A stretch of DNA of 64,000 nt from JAHEKD01 sp965215945 (GCA_965215945.1 CBDCFC010000047.1:62001-126000); one strand, 5' to 3'; shown: positions 9,455 through 17,347, counted from the first letter of the stretch. Numbers and translations are program-made. Notes: generated by a model not told the origin, from the sequence alone.

Positions 9455-10205
9455 ACACACTACCGCAACTCATGCTTATGGATTTCATGCGCTGACTGCA
9501 TTGATCCGCCAGTCACCAGAACGAGTTGATCGCGTATTTATAGATAGGAATAAAAAAGATGTTAGAACACTCAAGTTTATAGATTTACTAAAAGCAAACA
9601 AAATCGATTTGGAATTTTGTGGGCGTGGTTTTTTACAAAAACGCCTAGGTGATGTCGTTCACCAAGGTGTAATGGCTATTGTTAATGAATCTGCTGATAG
9701 TAAAAAAATCAATCTCGAAACTGCGTTGAGTAACCTGAATGAACACGAGACGCTGTTGATTCTTGATGGTGTCCAGGATCCGATGAACTTAGGTGGTTGT
9801 TTGAGAGTGGCCGATGCAGCCGGTGTTAGGCATGTTATTTTACCCAAGGATAAAAGTGCTTCGGTCACTGCTGCCACACGTAAAGTATCTGCAGGAGCGG
9901 CTGAATCGCTTTGTATTCATACAGTAACAAATCTTGTTCGAACCATAGAGTTACTCAAGCAGCATAATTTTTGGGTTGTTGGTATGGCGGAAGAAGCTGA
10001 TTGTTCGCTTTATCAATATCAGTTTAGCGGAAGAACCGCATTAATTTTAGGGAATGAGGGCAAAGGCTTAAGACAGTTGACACGAAAAACATGTGACCAA
10101 ATCCTTTTTATACCCATGCACGGGCAGGTCGAAAGCCTCAATGTTGCAACTGCCGCAGCAGTAAGCTTATTTGAAATTTCTCGCCAAAGTAGTGCACTAA
10201 CATAG
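9447..10205 (+). CDS. rlmB: 23S rRNA (guanosine-2'-O-)-methyltransferase RlmB
   Basis: 252-residue SpoU/TrmH-family enzyme that methylates the ribose of G2251 (E. coli numbering) in 23S rRNA. The N-terminal substrate-binding domain (about 1-80) is followed by the SPOUT knot. Its motifs are LDGVQDPMNLGGCLRVADAAG, LILGNEGKGLR, and IPMHGQVESLNVATAAAV. I chose ATG 9447, which follows AGGAAG and begins the usual VKHTTATHAYGFHAL; it overlaps the rnr stop by eight bases. rnr-rlmB is the standard pair. A terminator overlaps its stop codon. Confidence 0.94.
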   Translation: MVKHTTATHAYGFHALTALIRQSPERVDRVFIDRNKKDVRTLKFIDLLKANKIDLEFCGRGFLQKRLGDVVHQGVMAIVNESADSKKINLETALSNLNEHETLLILDGVQDPMNLGGCLRVADAAGVRHVILPKDKSASVTAATRKVSAGAAESLCIHTVTNLVRTIELLKQHNFWVVGMAEEADCSLYQYQFSGRTALILGNEGKGLRQLTRKTCDQILFIPMHGQVESLNVATAAAVSLFEISRQSSALT

Positions 10206-10214
10206 TGCTTTTTT
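10194..10214 (+). terminator. Rho-independent terminator after rlmB
   Basis: The stem GCACTA (10194-10199) and TAGTGC (10203-10208) encloses a 3-base loop and is followed directly by six Ts. The right arm contains the rlmB stop codon (TAG at 10203). The stem is short but the arrangement is textbook. Confidence 0.7.
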
Positions 10215-10269
10215 ACACAATTTTAATAAAATAACAATTTAAACTATTGATTAATAATTATATTTAAAA

Positions 10270-10285
10270 TGGCATGATATTTGCT
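10270..10285 (+). promoter_or_regulatory. Sigma-54 promoter of glnK-amtB
   Basis: TGGCATGATATTTGCT matches the -24/-12 consensus TGGCAYRN4TTGCW, with exactly ten bases between the invariant GG and GC. It lies 32 bases before the glnK ATG. Sigma-54/NtrC control of glnK-amtB is well established in proteobacteria, so this predicts induction under nitrogen limitation. I did not find a clear pair of NtrC sites in the short upstream space. Confidence 0.88.
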
Positions 10286-10317
10286 TATTATAGCTAACTA
10301 ATACAAAGGTTAGCTTT

Positions 10318-10656
10318 ATGAATTTAATCATAGCAATTATTAAGCCCTACAAATTAGATGATGTCAGGGAATCACTAAACTCAGTTGGTGTGACGGGAAT
10401 GACGGTCACAGAAGTCAAAGGCTTTGGGCGTCAACAAGGGCGTCATGAACTCTACCGCGGTGCTGAATATGCTGTGGATTTTGTACCTAAAATCAAGCTC
10501 GAAATAGCCGTTTTACAAAATCGAGTCGAAGAAGTCACCGAAATCATTCGCCGTGAAGCTAATAGCGGCGAAATCGGTGATGGCAAGATATTTGTTCTTC
10601 CTTTAACTCAGGTTACCCGTATTCGTACCGGTGAACTTAATGAAAGCGCGATTTAG
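10318..10656 (+). CDS. glnK: Nitrogen regulatory P-II protein GlnK
   Basis: 112-residue P-II signal protein. The T-loop carries YRGAEYAVDF with the uridylylation site Tyr51, and the C-terminal signatures GEIGDGKIFVLPL and RIRTGE are present. P-II trimers sense 2-oxoglutarate, ATP and ADP. The GlnK type binds and blocks the ammonium channel AmtB when nitrogen is plentiful. It lies ten bases before amtB and behind a sigma-54 promoter, which supports GlnK over GlnB. A 7-base inverted repeat (10292-10298 / 10309-10315) flanks the ribosome site and could fold over it. Confidence 0.95.
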   Translation: MNLIIAIIKPYKLDDVRESLNSVGVTGMTVTEVKGFGRQQGRHELYRGAEYAVDFVPKIKLEIAVLQNRVEEVTEIIRREANSGEIGDGKIFVLPLTQVTRIRTGELNESAI

Positions 10657-10666
10657 GAGATAAGTG

Positions 10667-11929
10667 ATGGAAAATAATATTTTTGAATTACAGTATGCAA
10701 TTGATACGTTTTATTTTTTGATATGCGGTGCTTTGGTAATGTGGATGGCGGCTGGTTTTGCCATGCTTGAGGCCGGCCTGGTTCGCTCTAAGAATACGAC
10801 GGAGATATTGACCAAAAATGTCGCGCTGTTTGCCGTAGCCTGCACAATGTATTTAGTCTGTGGTTACCAGTTTATGTATGATGGCGGCTTTTTCCTTTCC
10901 GGTGTAGATAGTGTTGCATCCATCGATGTCGAGTCTGTTTTAGCTGCGTCGGCTGAAAATGGGTTTGCTGGGGATTCTGTTTACTCGGGTGCATCTGATT
11001 TTTTCTTCCAGGTCGTATTTGTAGCCACTTGTATGTCTATTGTTTCTGGAGCGGTGGCAGAACGCATGAAGCTGTGGGCATTTTTAGCCTTTGCTGTGGT
11101 CATGACAGGAGTCATTTATCCTCTGGAAGGTTCATGGACATGGGGCGGAAAGAGTGTGTTTGGCTTATTTGAATTAAGCTATAGCGACTACGCGGGCTCA
11201 GGTATTGTACATATGGCAGGTGCTGCTGCTGCCTTGGCAGGTGTATTAATTCTCGGGCCACGCAAGGGCAAATACACAAAAGATGGCCGGGTAAATGCGA
11301 TACCGGGAGCAAATCTACCATTGGCAACCCTCGGAACGTTTATCTTGTGGCTAGGCTGGTTTGGTTTTAATGGTGGCTCGACCTTAAAGCTAGGCGGTAT
11401 CGAAGCGGCCAATGAAGTGGCCAATGTATTTTTAAATACTAATGCCGCTGCATCAGGGGGGTTGATTGCGGCGCTGCTGGTCGCCAGACTTATGTTCGGC
11501 AAGGCAGATTTAACCATGGCCTTGAATGGAGCTTTGGCTGGACTGGTGGCCATAACGGCGGAGCCAGCTGACCCCAGCGCCTTACTGTCAACAATTATCG
11601 GAGCGATCGGTGGAGCCATTGTGGTTTTTAGTATTCTGTCTTTAGATAAACTAAAAATAGATGATCCTGTCGGTGCAATATCCGTACACGGTACAGCCGG
11701 TCTATGGGGTATTTTCGCTGTATTATTATCCGATGCAGATGCAACGCTGATGGGTCAGTTCATCGGCGCAGCAACGATTTTTATCTGGGTGTTTGGTGCG
11801 AGTTTGATTATTTGGGTAGCACTGAAGATGACATTAGGAATAAGAGTATCAGAACAAGAAGAGTATGAAGGTGTCGATATATCTGAATGCGGAATGGAAG
11901 CCTATCCTGAATTTAAGGTCACTACGTAA
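10667..11929 (+). CDS. amtB: Ammonium transporter AmtB
   Basis: 420-residue inner-membrane channel of the Amt/Rh family with about eleven membrane helices. Family sequences are clear: MWMAAGFAMLEAGLVRSKNTTEI near the N-terminus, GSGIVHMAGAAAALAG-like (here YAGSGIVHMAGAA) with the first pore histidine, and DDPVGAISVHGTAGLWG with the second. An N-terminal cleaved signal, found in some AmtB proteins, is not evident. The ATG at 10667 follows AGGAGA at 10655-10660. It is cotranscribed with glnK, whose product regulates it. Confidence 0.95.
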   Translation: MENNIFELQYAIDTFYFLICGALVMWMAAGFAMLEAGLVRSKNTTEILTKNVALFAVACTMYLVCGYQFMYDGGFFLSGVDSVASIDVESVLAASAENGFAGDSVYSGASDFFFQVVFVATCMSIVSGAVAERMKLWAFLAFAVVMTGVIYPLEGSWTWGGKSVFGLFELSYSDYAGSGIVHMAGAAAALAGVLILGPRKGKYTKDGRVNAIPGANLPLATLGTFILWLGWFGFNGGSTLKLGGIEAANEVANVFLNTNAAASGGLIAALLVARLMFGKADLTMALNGALAGLVAITAEPADPSALLSTIIGAIGGAIVVFSILSLDKLKIDDPVGAISVHGTAGLWGIFAVLLSDADATLMGQFIGAATIFIWVFGASLIIWVALKMTLGIRVSEQEEYEGVDISECGMEAYPEFKVTT

Positions 11930-12066
11930 TTTTCGTCATGGAATTTAATTAGTTTGCCTGCCCTAGTTATGCCTGATGCTGTTTAAAAATAGTAGGCAGT
12001 GTCAGGTATAACAATTTCGAATAGATTTCAAAACTTAAAATTAAATATTGTTAATGTTTTGCAAAT

Positions 12067-12082
12067 TGTGACTTTTCTCACA
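12067..12082. promoter_or_regulatory. CRP-type binding site (TGTGA-N6-TCACA)
   Basis: The half-sites TGTGA (12067-12071) and TCACA (12078-12082) are perfect and separated by six bases, the exact CRP consensus. Downstream are a possible -35 (TTGTAA, about 12099) and an AT-rich -10 region before a terminator at 12171. The short transcript this implies has no recognised gene. No CRP gene is seen in the window, so regulation by CRP is inferred from the site alone. Confidence 0.55.
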
Positions 12083-12170
12083 GAAAAAAATCCGTAAAAG
12101 TTGTAAGGTTATTCCAAACAAAAACAATAAATAAATTGGGGGGAATAGGTACAACGACACTAGATGCATT

Positions 12171-12207
12171 AAAGGTCAAAGTTTAACGACTTTGACCTTT
12201 CTTTATT
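12171..12207 (+). terminator. Strong rho-independent terminator
   Basis: An 11-base perfect stem, AAAGGTCAAAG (12171-12181) and CTTTGACCTTT (12190-12200), with an 8-base loop, is followed by CTTTATT. A 16-codon TTG-started reading frame from about 12137 ends in the loop. It ends a short transcript of unknown role or a leader separated from its original downstream gene. Confidence 0.75.
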
Positions 12208-12545
12208 ATCGTTCGCGTAAGCGACAGAATGCCACGGGCCGAGGAATCTCTTGTGCTGTTCAAACCTGACAGATCAGTGATGCACTTAATAGCCCGTTTT
12301 GACGTACATGTTGAAACAGATCGGGGTCACTGAAAGAACGGAGGAATTTGAGATGCCCGTGGATGAATGAGTGTATATAGGTTGAACATCGCTCCTTAAA
12401 TAAAGTGCGATGTTCATCGGATCAGTCCGCAAGGGCTTACATGGACACTGCCGATTTGCCAAGTTAAATTAAATAAAAAGAAGATCAATTGCACACTTAC
12501 ATCCGGCCTGTTATTGAAGTGGCGTGTTTCGACACTTCTGGCCCC

Positions 12546-12713
12546 AATGGAATACGCCGACAGGTTCCCTATCTGTTACTCGGAGTTTTACATCTCCAAC
12601 CCTTTCGCCGGGGTTTCCCTGTCGCGGTCTGACCTGTTTTACCATCTATTTCACTTGTCGCAATCTGTCTGAGGGTTAATTATTAAGTACTTGATCATCG
12701 TTGTGTTGTTAAA
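12546..12713 (-). ncRNA. Candidate bridge/seekRNA region of the IS1111-type element
   Basis: Non-coding segment just downstream of the transposase on the minus strand. It can pair CGACAGG (12558-12564) with CCTGTCG (12618-12624) around inner hairpins, including GGAG/CTCC near 12580-12597. For the IS1111 group this is the place where published work puts the guide RNA. No promoter or exact ends can be given and pairing to donor or target ends was not tested. Position and foldability only. Confidence 0.35.
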
Positions 12714-13748
12714 TTATCGAGCTATTGCTTGATAGGCTTGACCTGACGTTACTACACGCCATGCAATCCGTGCGGTTTTATTCGCCTGGGCCACACATGC
12801 CTTGTTGACATGAGTCCGATTCATTAATGCCGTGAGCCATGGTGATTTGTTTTCCATTCCAGCCCGTTGGCGGCGTTTCACACTGCAGATCACTGAGCGT
12901 GCACCATGGACCAATAACATTCGCACATAGCCATCCCCTCGTTTGGATATGCCCAACAATCGCTGCTTACCCCCACTGGATGCCTGTCGAGGCACTAATC
13001 CCAAATAGGCCGCTAATTGACGGCCATTGTTAAATGCACGGCCATCACCGATCGTGCCGACCAACGCCGTTGCCGTTAATATACCAATCCCAGGTATGCG
13101 GGTTAATAATTGGCTCTTCTCACAGTGTTGGTGCCATCGCGTTATCGACTGTTCAATTTCATCAATCTTTTGTTGATACATGACATAGTGTTCGTATAAG
13201 TTTGACAGTAAGGTGCGCATAGCCGGATTCAGCTCATTTGACGCATCCGCCAATATATCCGCCATACGATGACCAATATGGTGGTTGCCCTGGGGGATTA
13301 CGATGCCAAATTCGCTTAATGTCCCCCGAATATGGTTGCTCAGCGCAATGCGTTGGGACATCAGCAATCGTCGTGAGTGGTGTAAATGCAGTATCGTTTG
13401 CTGATCTATAGATTTGACCGGTGCAAAACGCATGCTGGGTCGTTGTACCGCTTCGCAGATCCCTTGGGCATCATTTTGATCATTTTTATTTGATTTGATA
13501 TACGGGGCCACAAACTGTGGGGCCATGGCCCGTACGGTATGCCCAAGTTTAGCAAATTGACGGGCCCAGTAATGCATGGCACCACCGGCTTCAATCCCAA
13601 TCAAACACGGTGATAGGTTGGCCAACAATGCAAGCAGCTGTGTACGGTTTACTTTCTTTTGTAAAACGACTTCACCGTGATCGTCTATCCCATGCAGTTG
13701 GAAACTATTTTTTGCCAAATCAATGCCTAATACGCTAATCTTGTTCAT
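12714..13748 (-). CDS. IS110-family transposase, IS1111 group
   Basis: 344-residue DEDD recombinase. The N-terminal RuvC-like domain starts with VLGIDLAKNSFQLHG, where the first catalytic Asp lies, followed by GIEAGGAMHYWAR and NKNDQNDAQGICEAVQRPSMRF. The C-terminal transposase_20 domain includes LTRIPGIGILTATALV, the helix-hairpin-helix-like part, and LLGISKRGDGYVRMLLVHGA. ICEAVQRPSM and KRGDGYVR are typical of the IS1111 group. I chose ATG at 13748, preceded by GAGG; a longer in-frame start at 13781 lies within a palindrome. No stops or shifts, so it looks intact. Confidence 0.92.
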   Translation of the reverse strand: MNKISVLGIDLAKNSFQLHGIDDHGEVVLQKKVNRTQLLALLANLSPCLIGIEAGGAMHYWARQFAKLGHTVRAMAPQFVAPYIKSNKNDQNDAQGICEAVQRPSMRFAPVKSIDQQTILHLHHSRRLLMSQRIALSNHIRGTLSEFGIVIPQGNHHIGHRMADILADASNELNPAMRTLLSNLYEHYVMYQQKIDEIEQSITRWHQHCEKSQLLTRIPGIGILTATALVGTIGDGRAFNNGRQLAAYLGLVPRQASSGGKQRLLGISKRGDGYVRMLLVHGARSVICSVKRRQRAGMENKSPWLTALMNRTHVNKACVAQANKTARIAWRVVTSGQAYQAIAR

Positions 13749-13822
13749 GGATACTGCCTCTTTTGTTAATTGAAATTTCAATTATGGCACTTTAGATGCC
13801 GAATGTTATTGAGGCAGTGTCC
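13749..13822. repeat. Inverted repeat and palindrome upstream of the transposase
   Basis: GGATACTGCCTC (13749-13760) and GAGGCAGTGTCC (13811-13822) are inverted copies with one mismatch. Between them is a perfect 16-base palindrome, AATTGAAATTTCAATT (13768-13783). The left copy ends one base from the transposase ATG and includes its ribosome site. This fits either a subterminal repeat of the element or a control site that folds over the start. Confidence 0.6.
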
Positions 13823-13830
13823 ATTCCATT

Positions 13831-14116
13831 TGTTACGGTAACAACCCCGGCTTTAGCCGGATTTTAGTAAACCTATTGAGGTTCCGGCACAAGCCCGGGG
13901 GAATCTATTCTTGCGAAAGAGCCAATCATCACACGTGGCTAATAATATCGAACCTTGGCAGCCTAGACTTGTGATGATTTTACGGCGGAACAGCTTGAGA
14001 TAAATGCCAGTGATCAGATCGTTGTGTTGAATCGGATCACTTATTCGACTGGAAAATAAAATTATACAAATTAAAACACAAGAAAAGGCGGGGCGGATAT
14101 ATTCAGTTACAAACGT
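13831..14116. repeat. REP-like palindromes and a long-loop inverted repeat, no gene
   Basis: CCGGCTTTAGCCGG (13847-13860) is a tight GC-rich hairpin followed by ATTTT. A second GC-rich unit (about 13881-13902, TTCCGGCACAAGCCCGGGG) follows 20 bases later. AATCATCACA (13924-13933) and TGTGATGATT (13970-13979) make a perfect 10-base inverted repeat. The GC-rich units resemble those at 31165-31237. No coding region is supported here. Confidence 0.5.
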
Positions 14117-14956
14117 TCAGCCGGTTAGATTTTTTGCATGATGGGCTATATGATCTCCCATAAAAGTAGCGATAAAATAATAGCTATGATCGTAGCCGTC
14201 ATGAATTCTCAGGTTTAATTCTTGATCATTCTCATCACAAGCTTGTTGCAATAGCTCGGGTTTTAACTGCTCATTAAGAAAATCATCTGCGGCACCTTGA
14301 TCGACCAGAACTGTACCGTCAATTTTTTTGCCTGCTTTTATTAATTCGACGGCATCATACTCTTGCCAGCTTTGTGAATTCGAACCCAGATAGCCGCCCA
14401 AAGCCTTGTGACCCCAGGGACATTGAGATGGCGCGCAAATCGGTGCAAACGCGGATACGGATTTATAAATATCGGGATTCTTAAGTGCGATTGTTAATGC
14501 ACCGTGTCCGCCCATGGAATGACCAGTAATGCCCTGGCGATTCACATCAAGATTAAACTCGTTAAAAATAAGTTCAGGTAACTCTTGAGTGATGTAGCTA
14601 TACATTCGGTAGTTTCCAGACCAGGGTGATTCCGTGGCATCGACGTAAAAGCCAGCACCACTGCCGAAATCGTAACTTTCGTCTTCGCCTTCAATTTTTG
14701 CACCACGTGGGCTGGTATCCGGGGCAATCACGCATAGACCATGTTCGGCAGCGTAACGCTGTGCGCCTGCTTTAACGGTGAAATTTTCTTCAGTGCAGGT
14801 CAGACCGGACAAATACCACAACACCGCCGCTTTTTTTTCATGTGGTTGCTCCGGCGCGAAAATCGAAAAGCGCATGGGTGTTTTGGTTTGTGTTGATTCA
14901 TGCGAATAAACAGCTTGGGTACCACCAAAGCAGCGGTTTTGACTGACTAATTCCAT
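14117..14956 (-). CDS. fghA: S-formylglutathione hydrolase
   Basis: 279-residue alpha/beta-hydrolase (esterase D family) that splits S-formylglutathione to formate and glutathione, the second step of glutathione-dependent formaldehyde oxidation. The nucleophile elbow GHSMGGHGAL is at about residues 147-156. Further family sequences are LSGLTCTEENF near residue 50, DTSPRG, and the C-terminal HDGYDHSYYFI with the catalytic His. The acid Asp is likely in VDQGAADDFL. It lies 13 bases after adhC on the same strand, forming the standard two-gene unit. Confidence 0.95.
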   Translation of the reverse strand: MELVSQNRCFGGTQAVYSHESTQTKTPMRFSIFAPEQPHEKKAAVLWYLSGLTCTEENFTVKAGAQRYAAEHGLCVIAPDTSPRGAKIEGEDESYDFGSGAGFYVDATESPWSGNYRMYSYITQELPELIFNEFNLDVNRQGITGHSMGGHGALTIALKNPDIYKSVSAFAPICAPSQCPWGHKALGGYLGSNSQSWQEYDAVELIKAGKKIDGTVLVDQGAADDFLNEQLKPELLQQACDENDQELNLRIHDGYDHSYYFIATFMGDHIAHHAKNLTG

Positions 14957-14969
14957 TATCTAACCTTTA

Positions 14970-16079
14970 CTAGAATTCAACGACAGCACGGATCGATTCG
15001 CCTGCATGCATTAAATCAAAGCCTTTATTAATATCTTCCAAAGCCAGCTTATGGGTAATCAGATCGTCAATATTAATTTTGCCGTCCATGTACCAGTCGA
15101 CTATCTTGGGGACATCAGTGCGACCCTTGGCGCCACCGAATGCAGTGCCGCGCCAAACCCGTCCAGTGACCAGCTGAAAAGGTCGGGTGCTGATTTCCTG
15201 ACCGGCGCCTGCTACACCGATAATCACTGACTCACCCCAGCCTTTATGACAGCACTCCAGCGCCTGGCGCATCACATCAACATTGCCAATACACTCAAAG
15301 CTGAAATCGGCACCACCTTTGGTTAAATCAACAATATAAGGAACCAGATCACCCTCGACTTCATCTGGATTGATGAAATGAGTCATTCCGAAATGTTCAC
15401 CTATAGCTTTGCGCTCCGGATTGAGATCAACACCGACAATCATATTGGCACCTACCATCCGTGCTCCCTGAATTACATTAAGTCCAATACCGCCCAGACC
15501 GAATACCACCACATTATCACCCGGTTTTACCTTAGCCGTGTTGATTACAGCACCGATACCAGTGGTTACACCACAACCGATATAGCAAATCTTATCGAAC
15601 GGTGCATCTTCACGAACTTTAGCCAGGGCAATCTCAGGCACAACCGTATGATTGGAAAAAGTGGAGGTACCCATGTAATGAAAAATTTTGTCCTCGCCAA
15701 TGGAGAACCGACTGCTGCCATCAGGCATCAGGCCTTGCCCCTGCGTCTCCCGGATTTTTTGGCAAAGATTGGTTTTGCCGCTGGTGCAATATTCACATTC
15801 TCGGCATTCCGGAGTATATAAAGGAATGACATGGTCGCCTTTTGCCAGAGTGGTCACTCCGGGTCCAACGTCGACCACAACTCCTGCGCCCTCATGGCCT
15901 AAAATGGCGGGGAATAAACCTTCGGGGTCTGCACCCGAACGGGTGAATTCGTCGGTGTGACAAATGCCTGTCGCCCTGATCTCGACCAGCACTTCGCCCT
16001 CTTTGGGGCCGTCCAGATTTACGGTTTCGATGACTAAAGGTTCATCTGCTTTATAGGCAACTGCTGCGCGAGTTTCCAT
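14970..16079 (-). CDS. adhC: S-(hydroxymethyl)glutathione dehydrogenase (class III alcohol dehydrogenase)
   Basis: 369-residue zinc- and NAD-dependent dehydrogenase that oxidises S-hydroxymethylglutathione to S-formylglutathione. Catalytic zinc ligands are seen in GICHTDEF and GHEGAGVV, the structural zinc site in CRECEYCTSGKTNLC, and the NAD-binding fold in VVFGLGGIGLNVIQGA. CGVTTGIGAV is the usual class III sequence with the third catalytic-zinc cysteine. A GGAGG site precedes the ATG. Also called frmA/flhA. The pair diverges from the decayed pqq locus, which hints at C1 metabolism in the ancestor. Confidence 0.95.
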   Translation of the reverse strand: METRAAVAYKADEPLVIETVNLDGPKEGEVLVEIRATGICHTDEFTRSGADPEGLFPAILGHEGAGVVVDVGPGVTTLAKGDHVIPLYTPECRECEYCTSGKTNLCQKIRETQGQGLMPDGSSRFSIGEDKIFHYMGTSTFSNHTVVPEIALAKVREDAPFDKICYIGCGVTTGIGAVINTAKVKPGDNVVVFGLGGIGLNVIQGARMVGANMIVGVDLNPERKAIGEHFGMTHFINPDEVEGDLVPYIVDLTKGGADFSFECIGNVDVMRQALECCHKGWGESVIIGVAGAGQEISTRPFQLVTGRVWRGTAFGGAKGRTDVPKIVDWYMDGKINIDDLITHKLALEDINKGFDLMHAGESIRAVVEF

Positions 16080-16232
16080 GAATGCCTCCTATGTATCGTT
16101 TGAATTTGTGTTCTGACTTTATACCGGATTCTTTTTATTTACACAAATGTCCTGATCGATAAACTTTAAAAGGTCTTTTATGTATGGTAGGATTTTCTTG
16201 AAAATTAACCCCAGTGCCAAAGGAGACTAATA

Positions 16233-16580
16233 ATGATGAGACTATTGCGTGTCCTCGCGTGCACTATTTTTGTAATGTCAAGTTCAGCCTTTAACTTAGT
16301 TTTTGCATAAGCTGGTTTGTTAACTGGTGGGGCAACAGAGCTTGAACCTATCACTTTAGGATCGGGTCAGCCTTTAGCAGAGAAGCCATACGAATTAGAG
16401 TCAGGGAAGTATTACAAGCTTGATATTAATTCTGACGGCACGGCGGAACTAGCACTTGAAGGTCCAAGTTTTTTTCGTAACGTTTGGATTAATGAGATAG
16501 TTATCAATGATATTGAAATTCGACCCCTGGGCGTTGAAAGCCTTGAGTTTGATGATGAAGGAACCGCTACCATTTCTTAA
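16233..16580 (+). pseudogene. Exported protein of unknown function with an in-frame stop at its signal-peptide end
   Basis: ATG 16233 follows a good AGGAGA site and encodes a 25-residue signal-peptide-like sequence ending in NLVFA. Then comes TAA (16308-16310), and the same frame continues with AGLLTGGATELEP and a beta-rich, acidic stretch (YYKLDINSDGTAELALEG to DEGTATIS). The stop falls one codon after the predicted cleavage site, so it looks like a nonsense mutation in an exported protein. The C-terminus seems cut where pqqC sequence begins in another frame (about 16570-16580). I do not recognise the family. Confidence 0.6.
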
Positions 16581-17073
16581 GCGCATCCATGATCATGATG
16601 GTGATGAAAATAATAGTGGTGGTATAGAAGCTTGGGTTCAACTTGCACTGGCATGCGGAATTGACAGAGATGATTTAGTTTCATTAAAGCATGTGTTACC
16701 CGGGGTCAGATTTGCTGTCGATGCCTATGTTAATTTTGCCCGTAATCATACATGGCAACAAGCCGCTTGCTCTTCGTTAACAGAATTGTTCGCGCCAGAA
16801 ATTCATGAATCAAGATTAAAGTCTTGGCCGGAACATTATGGATGGATTGATCAAAAAGGCTTAGGGTATTTTCAAAACCGTCTGTCACAAGCCAGACTTG
16901 ATGTTAAACATGGTTTGGACATTACTCTCAATCATTTTCGCAGTTATGAGCAACAACAAAGTGCTTTTGAAATTCTACGTTTCAAATTGCAGGTGCTTTG
17001 GTCCATGTTAGATGCTATGGAACTAGCCTATGTTCAAAACAAGCCACCGTTTTTCAATTGCAATGATGGATGA
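16507..17073 (+). pseudogene. pqqC: PqqC, C-terminal half only
   Basis: From about residue 26 (RIHDHDGDENNSGGIEAW) to the end this is clearly pyrroloquinoline-quinone synthase PqqC, the cofactor-free oxidase for the last ring closure of PQQ. LKHVLPGVRFAVDAYVNFAR and SLTELFAPEIHESRL are signature stretches. About 100 N-terminal residues of the normal ~250, which carry part of the active site, are missing. The first 25 codons are an out-of-frame reading of the preceding gene. It therefore looks like the remnant of a deletion and is unlikely to be active. It overlaps pqqD. Confidence 0.8.
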
Positions 17074-17347
17074 GTCTGATAAAAACAAGCCGATAGTTTT
17101 GGCTAAAGGGTACCGTTTCCAATGGGAACCTGCACAGGATTCACATGTTTTGCTTTACCCTGAAGGCATGGTAAAGCTTAACCAGACAGCCTCGTTGATT
17201 CTCTCCCAAGTGGATGGAATACGTTCGACCCAGCAAATCGTTGAATTGCTCAGCAAACAATATCCTGATGCTGATGTGGATACAGATACTGAGGCATTTA
17301 TTATGACTGCGCTTGAAAATCGCTGGATTTTGCTAAGCACTGAGTAG
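17063..17347 (+). CDS. pqqD: PQQ biosynthesis protein PqqD
   Basis: 94-residue RiPP-recognition-element protein that normally presents the PqqA precursor peptide to the radical-SAM enzyme PqqE. The sequence KGYRFQWEPAQDSHVLLYPEGMVKLNQTASLILSQVDG and the winged-helix C-terminal part match PqqD throughout. ATG 17063 (or 17066) overlaps the pqqC stop. It appears intact. No pqqA, pqqB or pqqE is found in the window, so it is an orphan here; the partners may be elsewhere or lost. Confidence 0.88.
   Translation: MMDESDKNKPIVLAKGYRFQWEPAQDSHVLLYPEGMVKLNQTASLILSQVDGIRSTQQIVELLSKQYPDADVDTDTEAFIMTALENRWILLSTE

Larger units (their letters stand above)
11930..12545. other. Gene-poor region between amtB and the IS element
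   Basis: No long coding region is supported. It contains an imperfect hairpin after amtB (CCTGATGCTG / CAGTGTCAGG, about 11969-12006), a CRP-like site, a strong terminator, and several further inverted repeats: CCACGGGC 12232-12239 with GCCCGTGG 12355-12362, and GAACATCGC 12384-12392 with GCGATGTTC 12407-12415. The density of palindromes fits REP-like or decayed mobile DNA next to an IS. Confidence 0.5.
12546..13830 (-). mobile_element. IS110-family (IS1111 group) insertion sequence, approximate limits
   Basis: One full-length transposase with about 170 non-coding bases downstream and about 80 upstream. The limits are set tentatively at the inverted octamer AATGGAAT (12546-12553) / ATTCCATT (13823-13830), giving about 1.28 kb, a normal size. 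IS110 elements make no target duplication and often lack clear terminal repeats, so the ends are uncertain by tens of bases. In the IS1111 group the guide (bridge/seek) RNA comes from the segment after the transposase gene, here 12713 down to about 12546. Confidence 0.6.

Noticed and set aside
11188..11619. 143-codon open frame antisense to amtB
   Set aside because: It lies wholly inside amtB, has biased Ala/Pro composition typical of a shadow frame, and no ribosome site.
15378..15821. 147-codon open frame antisense to adhC
   Set aside because: Shadow of adhC; no start signal and no recognisable family.
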